The notes below the pieces were generated by a model that saw only the letters and a program-made list of their open reading frames with translations, made no database searches and was not told where the DNA came from. This document shows, in pieces, positions 7,584-12,262 of a stretch of DNA of 12,262 nucleotides. Each line of letters starts with the position of its first letter. The first letter of the stretch is position 1. This DNA is from an uncultured Chitinophagaceae bacterium. GTDB lineage: Bacteria; Bacteroidota; Bacteroidia; Chitinophagales; Chitinophagaceae. The stretch covers positions 1 to 12,262 of the forward strand of contig CALKVC010000200.1 in assembly GCA_937996595.1 (NCBI GenBank). Reading direction: 5' to 3'. The translations under genes were made by a program, and so were the position numbers.

Positions 7584-7880
7584 TCAGGAAAGGGAGGAAC
7601 TCCATTCAAGATTGAATAGACCGTATTTTTCCTTTATGCAAGTGAACAGGAAACAACTGGTAAAAGGAACATTTTGTTGCTTCTCGGTACCATCATTCTG
7701 TATAGAGAATGTACCCATTACATGGGCCATGGTGCAACAGGTTTTCAGGGCATTCCAGTTTTCCGGAACAGGGTCTTCGTGATATCCGAAATCTGATTGT
7801 GAAGAAGCTAATTTTTCTACCAGGCTTTTTAATAACCCGGGATCATACAGGTTAGCTGTTACGTTAATTGCTTTTTTCAT
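7584..7880 (-). CDS. Hypothetical protein, 98 residues
   Basis: I do not recognise a family. The protein starts MKKAINVTANLYDPGLLKSL and continues with a mixed helical, soluble-looking N-terminal half. It has a Cys-Cys pair (KTCCTM) and several further Cys residues (CFLFTC) in the second half, and no signal peptide or membrane segment. Reasons to believe it is real: a natural ATG start, ordinary Bacteroidota codon use over the whole length, and an intrinsic terminator downstream on the same strand. A near-match to the -7 box, TATTTTAG (7910-7903), lies about 22 bases before the ATG, without a clear -33 element. A 96-codon frame on the opposite strand overlaps it, but this one has better support. 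The motif YDPGLLK at residues 12-18 also occurs in the transglutaminase-like protein nearby. Confidence 0.5.
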   Translation of the reverse strand: MKKAINVTANLYDPGLLKSLVEKLASSQSDFGYHEDPVPENWNALKTCCTMAHVMGTFSIQNDGTEKQQNVPFTSCFLFTCIKEKYGLFNLEWSSSLS

Positions 7881-8128
7881 GTAAGATGGATTTGAAACTG
7901 ACCTAAAATAAGGATATTATTTTAAATATACTTGTAGTAATAACAAGAATTAAGCCATATTTGTTGAATTTGTTCAAAAGTTGATAAATAATGTGAATAA
8001 CTGGCAGATTTATTTAATATAACCTGCAAATCGCTTTTAGGTTCCAATTCATTGACTGCGTGGGTAAATAATACCTGAATAATGTTCAAATTGAAATAAT
8101 TTGCAGCCCGATTAGAAAAGTTATTCCA
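7881..8128. other. AT-rich intergenic region, no supported gene
   Basis: These 248 bases between divergent genes are AT-rich. The only long frame (minus strand, 8137-7922) needs a TTG start, overlaps the start of the coiled-coil gene and gives an aromatic-rich peptide with no recognisable features. The stretch should hold the promoters for both flanking genes; TAATTTG at 8097-8103 resembles a shortened -7 box for the rightward gene. No convincing RNA hairpin is seen. Confidence 0.4.
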
Positions 8129-8506
8129 TTGACACAATCACTGATATTTTTGTTTTCCGGTTTACTGACAGGGTTCGCGGCAGCCTGGTTTATTCGTTCC
8201 AGGGCATTGGCGAAACAGAAAAAAGAACAGCAGGATACGGAAGGGTTCCTGGAAAGGGAAAAATTAGGCAAAGAGCGTTTGCAAAGGGAAACGGAACTGT
8301 TTTACCAGCGGGAAGCAGAACTGATCAAACGCCTGGAAGCATCCCTGATGCGTAACAAACAGATGGATTCCGACATTCTGTTGCTTCAAAAAAGTAATGA
8401 GGAAACAGAAGCCATGCTCAAGTCGGCGCAGCCGGAACTGTATTCATTAAAGCTCAAACTGATAGAGGCAAATAATACAATTGCCAGGATGAAGGCGAAA
8501 TCATAA
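8129..8506 (+). CDS. Single-TM coiled-coil protein resembling the RmuC N-terminus
   Basis: A 125-residue protein with one N-terminal membrane helix (about residues 5-22, SLIFLFSGLLTGFAAAWF), a short basic stop-transfer region (RSRALAKQKK), and then about 95 residues of uninterrupted charged, Glu/Lys/Leu-rich helix with heptad-like spacing. It is probably anchored in the inner membrane with the coiled coil in the cytoplasm. RmuC proteins (linked to DNA recombination) start this way but continue into a nuclease-like domain of several hundred residues, which is absent here, so this is either a small independent coiled-coil protein or a truncated relative. The start is TTG at 8129: no ATG occurs in frame between the upstream stop (8069-8071) and this codon, and it places Met directly before the membrane helix. 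The stop lies 14 bases from the convergent stop of the transglutaminase gene. Confidence 0.68.
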   Translation: MTQSLIFLFSGLLTGFAAAWFIRSRALAKQKKEQQDTEGFLEREKLGKERLQRETELFYQREAELIKRLEASLMRNKQMDSDILLLQKSNEETEAMLKSAQPELYSLKLKLIEANNTIARMKAKS

Positions 8507-8520
8507 CCCATTGACTGCTG

Positions 8521-9639
8521 TCATTTGTAAAATAGGTTATCCCTTTCCGTTACCTTGGTTGAATAATAACTTCTTACAAAATTTTCCTGAGCTTCCATTT
8601 TTCGTGAAAGCGTTTCCAGCCTGTTTTTCAGTAATCCCGGGTCATACTGGTAGTTATTTTCCGATCGCTCCAGCAAATGCAGCTTGTTAAAGGAAGCATT
8701 GATCCTGGATGCTGCGGTGGCAAGCAGGCTTATTAGTTCCTCTTCCGGTTTTTCCGGTATGAAATGGTCGTTGCGGTATTGCACCAGTTCATTGACGGCC
8801 TTATTGGCCTCATTGAAATCACATACTGCTTCATTGTACAGGTTCATGTCCGCCTCTTCGCGTATGATTCCAGCCTGCATCCTGGTAAAACGAAGGTTGT
8901 TCCGTATCAGTTCATTATAGATCCCGGCCTGTTCTATTCTTTCAGCAGCCGATTCAAGTTGTTCAACCCTGGTGAGTTTGTGCCAGGCTTCAATTGAATC
9001 GGCATCGTTAACGGTTTGCTTCCTGTGCTGCTGAAAGGGGACTCCCTGGTAAAATTCCTTATGGCTTACCCGGTACCCGAGCAACTGCCACATAGGATCG
9101 AAAGGCATATGTGATTCAATGAAAATATCCGGCGCTACCAGGAACCATTTTTTTGCCTCCCGGGTGCCTTCATCCCAGGTAGGGTCGCAAAATAACCAGT
9201 TGCCATCCAGCTTAACGGCACACCAGCTATGCCCGTTCCGGTCGATGCTGCCTGCCTGTTTCGTATATCCGTTTACGATATTGCTTATGAAACCGGATTT
9301 AACCGCAATGTCATTGAATACAGCTGCAAAATTCTCACATACGCCTTTTCTTCTTCTGAGTGCTTCAGTAATCCTGGCTTCGGGATCTTTATGATTATTG
9401 ATCACATACATGCTGTCGGTATCATAGGCGATATTGCTGGTAACCCAGGAATAGATGGCTGAAAGCCTGTCAATGCCTGGTTGATAATGGGTGTTGAAAT
9501 AACCGGCAATGTCAGCAGTTGAATGTGTATAGGAAGCGGGAATATGAGCCCCGTCCGTTACTGTTAAACGGTAACCCTGAACATCCTGGGCATAAAGCCC
9601 GTTTGTTATGATCAGTGCCAAAATTAATAGGAGCCTCAT
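8521..9639 (-). CDS. Secreted transglutaminase-like superfamily protein
   Basis: A 372-residue protein with a short signal peptide (cleavage near residue 17, NGLYA|QD) and a transglutaminase/protease-like core at about 55-160. The catalytic triad is intact: Cys101 in RRRKGVCENFA, His137 in NGHSWCAVKLDG, and Asp152 in WLFCDPTWDEG. AIYSWVTSNIAYD before the Cys is the usual first helix of the fold. The C-terminal ~200 residues are highly charged and predicted helical, with no family I recognise. Proteins of this group may act as cysteine proteases, peptidases or crosslinking enzymes in the periplasm; the native reaction is unknown. It is close in size and layout to other standalone secreted Bacteroidota members. 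It shares the 218-base region to its right with the divergent hexosaminidase gene, but no shared function is evident. Confidence 0.87.
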   Translation of the reverse strand: MRLLLILALIITNGLYAQDVQGYRLTVTDGAHIPASYTHSTADIAGYFNTHYQPGIDRLSAIYSWVTSNIAYDTDSMYVINNHKDPEARITEALRRRKGVCENFAAVFNDIAVKSGFISNIVNGYTKQAGSIDRNGHSWCAVKLDGNWLFCDPTWDEGTREAKKWFLVAPDIFIESHMPFDPMWQLLGYRVSHKEFYQGVPFQQHRKQTVNDADSIEAWHKLTRVEQLESAAERIEQAGIYNELIRNNLRFTRMQAGIIREEADMNLYNEAVCDFNEANKAVNELVQYRNDHFIPEKPEEELISLLATAASRINASFNKLHLLERSENNYQYDPGLLKNRLETLSRKMEAQENFVRSYYSTKVTERDNLFYK

Positions 9640-9762
9640 GCATATAAAGTTAATACATTGCTGATACCGGTTTTGCTAAAGATTCTTTAAAGTACGCATT
9701 GGGATTTCAGGACACGATTTTTTGCTGTACTTAAAACGGGGATTTTCATTGCACTAAAAAAT

Positions 9763-9778
9763 ACCGGAGCTTTCCGGT
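9763..9778. promoter_or_regulatory. Inverted repeat upstream of the hexosaminidase promoter
   Basis: ACCGGA (9763-9768) and TCCGGT (9773-9778) form a perfect 6-bp inverted repeat around GCTT. It lies about 37 bases upstream of the -7 box of the hexosaminidase gene, a position suited to an activator or repressor site. There is no T run, so it is not a good terminator. Binding is inferred from symmetry and position only. Confidence 0.3.
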
Positions 9779-9814
9779 GTGAATGTGATATTATTCCAGC
9801 CATGCAACATTCGT

Positions 9815-9822
9815 TAATTTTG
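9815..9822 (+). promoter_or_regulatory. Bacteroidota -7 promoter element for the hexosaminidase gene
   Basis: TAATTTTG matches the Bacteroidota -7 consensus TAnnTTTG exactly. Transcription would start near 9829, giving a leader of about 29 bases to the ATG at 9858. The -33 box is poor (TTAT at 9791-9794, about 20 bases upstream, instead of TTTG), which would suit a gene needing an activator. Confidence 0.55.
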
Positions 9823-9857
9823 ACAGGTATTAATGTAGAAAACCACAATTCCGGAGA

Positions 9858-12155
9858 ATGAAAAGAGCCATTTTACTGATCAGCTTATTAATAGCCTTAC
9901 AGTCATCTGCACAGGAAAATATCAGCATCATTCCAAAACCTTCAGGAATGAAAATGCTGGAGGGCACCGCCTATTTGGATAAGCATACCCGCATCGTATT
10001 GCAGGGATCGGGCCTGGAAGGAATTGCGGCATACCTGAATAATTACCTGCAGCGTTACTATGGTTTTAGCTTGCAGGTGGCCAAAAAGGAAAATGGCCCC
10101 AATGCCATATTCCTGAATTACGAACGACTGGATCATCCAATTAAAGGGGCCTATATCATGAAAGCCGGCCCCAAAGGGATTTATATTGGCGGCGATAATG
10201 AAGAAGGGGTTTTTTATGCTGTACAGACCCTGATTCAATTGCTGCCGGTTGAAAGGCAGCAGGCCCTTGACGTACCTTACCTGGAAATAAATGATGAGCC
10301 TCGATTCGGGTACAGGGGTATGCACCTTGATGTGGCCCGTCATTTCATGCCCGTAGATTTTATTAAGAAATATATAGATTACCTCGCCCTGCATAAACTG
10401 AATACGTTTCACTGGCACCTTACAGACGACCAGGGCTGGCGTTTGGAAATTAAGAAATATCCTAAACTGACCGAAGTTGGTGCATGGCGAAACGGCAGCC
10501 TGGTAGGGCGGTATCCCGGTAATGGCAACGATAATGAACATTACGGTGGGTATTATACGCAGGAGCAGGTGAAAGATATTGTGGCTTATGCCGCAGCAAG
10601 GTACATCACGGTTATACCCGAAATTGAAATGCCCGGCCATTGCAGTGCAGCCATTGCCGCCTATCCGCAACTGAGCTGTTTCCCGGATGAGCCTACTGTT
10701 ATTCCGCAGGGCATGGCATCCCGGTCAAGCCTTCATTTGCAGGCTAGCGGCCAGAAAAAACTGGTGCAGGAAACCTGGGGTACATTTGAAGATGTCTTCT
10801 GTCCCTCGGAGTTTACTTTTCAATTTTTACAGGATGTGTTCGATGAGGTTACAGGTCTCTTTCCTTCCAGGTATATTCATATTGGTGGTGACGAATGCCC
10901 GAAAGCAGCCTGGAAAAAATCGGCCTTCTGCCAGCAATTGATCAGGGAAAAAAATCTGCAGGATGAAAAAGGGTTACAGAGTTATTTTATCAGGCGCATA
11001 GAAAAATACCTGAACACAAAAGGGAGGCGAATCATAGGCTGGGATGAAATACTGGAAGGTGGCCTGGCTCCTGATGCAACTGTGATGAGCTGGAGAGGTG
11101 AAAAGGGCGGTATTGAAGCGGCAAAACTTGATCACCAGGTTATTATGACTCCTGGCAATCCATTGTATTTTGATCACAAACAAAGCCTTATAGAAGACTC
11201 GGTGACCTTTGGCGGATACAATCCCGTTGAACAGGTGTACGCATATGAACCCGTGACTGGAAAACTAAACGCTGATGAAGCAAAATATGTGTTGGGGGCA
11301 CAGGCAAATGTTTGGACAGAATATATAACCAATACCTCAAAAGTGGAATATATGATCTTCCCAAGAATGGCTGCATTGAGTGAAGTGCTCTGGAGCCCAA
11401 AAGAAAAAAGGGATCCCGCAGATTTTGAGAAAAGGCTACCACAGCAATTTAAACGATACAAACTGTGGCAGGCAAATTTCAGTAAAGCTTATTATGACCT
11501 GAAGCCTTCCATATTGCCTGGTCTTCAACATAACTCCGTACGCTGGAAACTGGAAAGCAAACAGCAGGATGCCCTGATTGAATATGGGCTGGAACATAGT
11601 TCTGTATTTCAGCAATACAAGGAACCTGTTGAAGTATCGCAATCCGGTGTTTACCTGGCAAAATTGCACCTGGGTAAGGAAATTAACACCGAAATAAGGC
11701 AGCAATTCTTTTTCAATGCAGCTACCGGAAAATTAATAACTCTGGCTACAGAGCCATCAAAAAATTACCCCGGTGATGGTGCATTTACATTGGTTAATGC
11801 GGTGCAAAATGAAAAGGGCCTGGCAAATGCCACCGAATTCCTCGGATTTTCAGGCACCGACCTGGATGCAACCATTGACCTGGGCAGTCAAACCCCGGTT
11901 TCCAGGATCGCCATACATACTTTCAGCCAGCCGGTTAGCTGGATATATCCGCCAACTGAAATTGCCGTTAGTTTTTTGAATCAACTGGATGCTCCGGCTG
12001 TTCCTGGCCAGGTGCAGCCTGAAACAATAATATATAAGGTTACTAATGACGACAAACTGCAGGTGGTATTCCTGCCCCAGCCAAAATCCTGCCGTTATCT
12101 TCCTTCAGACGAAAGAGCGAAGTCATCCGAGTCCAGCCGGAACCAACCTCGCTGA
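9858..12155 (+). CDS. Beta-N-acetylhexosaminidase, glycoside hydrolase family 20 (3' end disrupted)
   Basis: A secreted or periplasmic enzyme that removes terminal GlcNAc/GalNAc from oligosaccharides by substrate-assisted catalysis. Signal peptide is at residues 1-18 (LLISLLIALQSSA|QE). The GH20 N-terminal alpha/beta domain spans about 22-145 (IIPKPSGMKMLEG; GIYIGGDNEEGVFYAVQTL). The (beta/alpha)8 catalytic barrel starts at FGYRGMHLDVARHF (Arg153) and runs to about 510, with FHWHLTDDQGWR, IPEIEMPGH, and YIHIGGDECPK carrying Asp345 and Glu346, the nucleophile-helper and acid/base pair. WDEIL, SWRG and ANVWTEY supply aromatic binding-pocket residues. The C-terminal beta-rich region looks normal to CRYL near residue 748; the last 17 residues (from PSDERAK to the TGA) are basic/Ser-rich and do not resemble the expected closing strands, so about 25-30 family residues seem missing. 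The frame ends 108 bases before the window edge. Family identity is certain; the C-terminus is suspect. Confidence 0.93.
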   Translation: MKRAILLISLLIALQSSAQENISIIPKPSGMKMLEGTAYLDKHTRIVLQGSGLEGIAAYLNNYLQRYYGFSLQVAKKENGPNAIFLNYERLDHPIKGAYIMKAGPKGIYIGGDNEEGVFYAVQTLIQLLPVERQQALDVPYLEINDEPRFGYRGMHLDVARHFMPVDFIKKYIDYLALHKLNTFHWHLTDDQGWRLEIKKYPKLTEVGAWRNGSLVGRYPGNGNDNEHYGGYYTQEQVKDIVAYAAARYITVIPEIEMPGHCSAAIAAYPQLSCFPDEPTVIPQGMASRSSLHLQASGQKKLVQETWGTFEDVFCPSEFTFQFLQDVFDEVTGLFPSRYIHIGGDECPKAAWKKSAFCQQLIREKNLQDEKGLQSYFIRRIEKYLNTKGRRIIGWDEILEGGLAPDATVMSWRGEKGGIEAAKLDHQVIMTPGNPLYFDHKQSLIEDSVTFGGYNPVEQVYAYEPVTGKLNADEAKYVLGAQANVWTEYITNTSKVEYMIFPRMAALSEVLWSPKEKRDPADFEKRLPQQFKRYKLWQANFSKAYYDLKPSILPGLQHNSVRWKLESKQQDALIEYGLEHSSVFQQYKEPVEVSQSGVYLAKLHLGKEINTEIRQQFFFNAATGKLITLATEPSKNYPGDGAFTLVNAVQNEKGLANATEFLGFSGTDLDATIDLGSQTPVSRIAIHTFSQPVSWIYPPTEIAVSFLNQLDAPAVPGQVQPETIIYKVTNDDKLQVVFLPQPKSCRYLPSDERAKSSESSRNQPR

Positions 12156-12262
12156 TCTTGCTGGCGACCTTGCGGTCAGTCGGGAAGTACTGAAAGGTAA
12201 CGAGCAGTTCATTTCGTTTTTTGTCATGCAAGCCAACGGCTATGACAGCGTTGCACCAAACA
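12100..12262 (-). other. Apparently foreign 3' segment with a partial minus-strand reading frame
   Basis: From about 12100 the sequence changes character. By hand count 12101-12262 is about 52% G+C, against about 45% over 11701-11880. The minus strand is open from the window edge through the whole segment, with strongly GC-ending codons, and reads a plausible internal protein fragment (for example NELLVTFQYFPTDRKVASK then GSGWTRMTSLFRLKE). I do not recognise this protein. The other strand also has an open frame, so the orientation is only a preference. The segment breaks into the end of the hexosaminidase gene, so it is a rearrangement, an inserted element edge or an assembly join. Confidence 0.42.

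Noticed and set aside
7492..7782. 96-codon plus-strand frame after the tRNA
   Set aside because: It overlaps the 98-residue minus-strand ORF. That ORF has a better N-terminus and a matching terminator, and this frame shows no domain, signal peptide or promoter.
7922..8137. 71-codon minus-strand frame
   Set aside because: It needs a TTG start, overlaps the start of the coiled-coil gene and gives a Tyr/Asn-rich peptide typical of translated AT-rich spacer.
9942..10670. 242-codon minus-strand frame inside the hexosaminidase gene
   Set aside because: It is antisense to the GH20 catalytic region, has no recognisable motif, and is open only because of the codon pattern of the real gene.
12043..12231. 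Treating the minus-strand frame at the 3' end as a complete gene ending at 12043
   Set aside because: The part left of about 12100 is antisense to genuine GH20 sequence, so only the right-hand part can belong to the foreign reading frame.
12100..12262. Known control or vector sequence (phiX174 or lambda)
   Set aside because: It did not match phiX174 or the lambda tail proteins as far as I could recall them. Without a search I cannot exclude other phage or vector sources, so no origin is named.

Overview
The window looks like chromosomal DNA of a Bacteroidota bacterium, most likely from the Chitinophagaceae or a close relative. This is inferred from an 821-residue OMP_b-brl_3-type outer-membrane barrel protein, a large secreted family 20 hexosaminidase, genes without Shine-Dalgarno sequences, and an exact TAnnTTTG (Bacteroidota -7) element before the hexosaminidase. 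Both ends are incomplete: the first gene is open to the left edge, and the last ~160 bases seem to be unrelated DNA.

Layout, left to right. Positions 1-543 hold the C-terminal part of a glycine-zipper protein, closed by a strong terminator (571-599). A standalone acylphosphatase follows (669-938). Next comes a block of five minus-strand genes, read from right to left: the OMP_b-brl_3 barrel protein (7142-4677), a DUF1624/HGSNAT-like membrane acetyltransferase (4598-3393), an APC-family amino-acid permease (3303-1942), a SnoaL/NTF2-fold lipoprotein (1719-1174), and a short ORF resembling only the last part of a class III nucleotide cyclase (1148-951). Gaps of 25-222 bases allow partial co-transcription, but no shared pathway is obvious.

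A complete tRNA-Val(GAC) lies on the plus strand at 7338-7411. After it are a 98-residue unknown minus-strand protein with its own downstream terminator (7466-7490), and a plus-strand single-TM coiled-coil protein (8129-8506) that resembles the N-terminus of RmuC without its catalytic domain. A secreted transglutaminase-like protein with an intact Cys-His-Asp triad (9639-8521) converges on the coiled-coil gene with only 14 bases between them.

The right side is a GH20 beta-N-acetylhexosaminidase (from 9858) with an intact Asp-Glu catalytic pair. It probably supplies GlcNAc from chitin-, peptidoglycan- or glycan-derived oligosaccharides. Its reading frame stops resembling the family near residue 748, about position 12100, and the remaining bases are richer in GC with good coding character on the opposite strand. 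This is either a rearrangement or element boundary, or an assembly chimera at a contig end. I see no CRISPR array, no complete mobile element and no obvious defence system. The most notable items are the 3' junction, the orphan cyclase tail and the RmuC-like coiled-coil protein.
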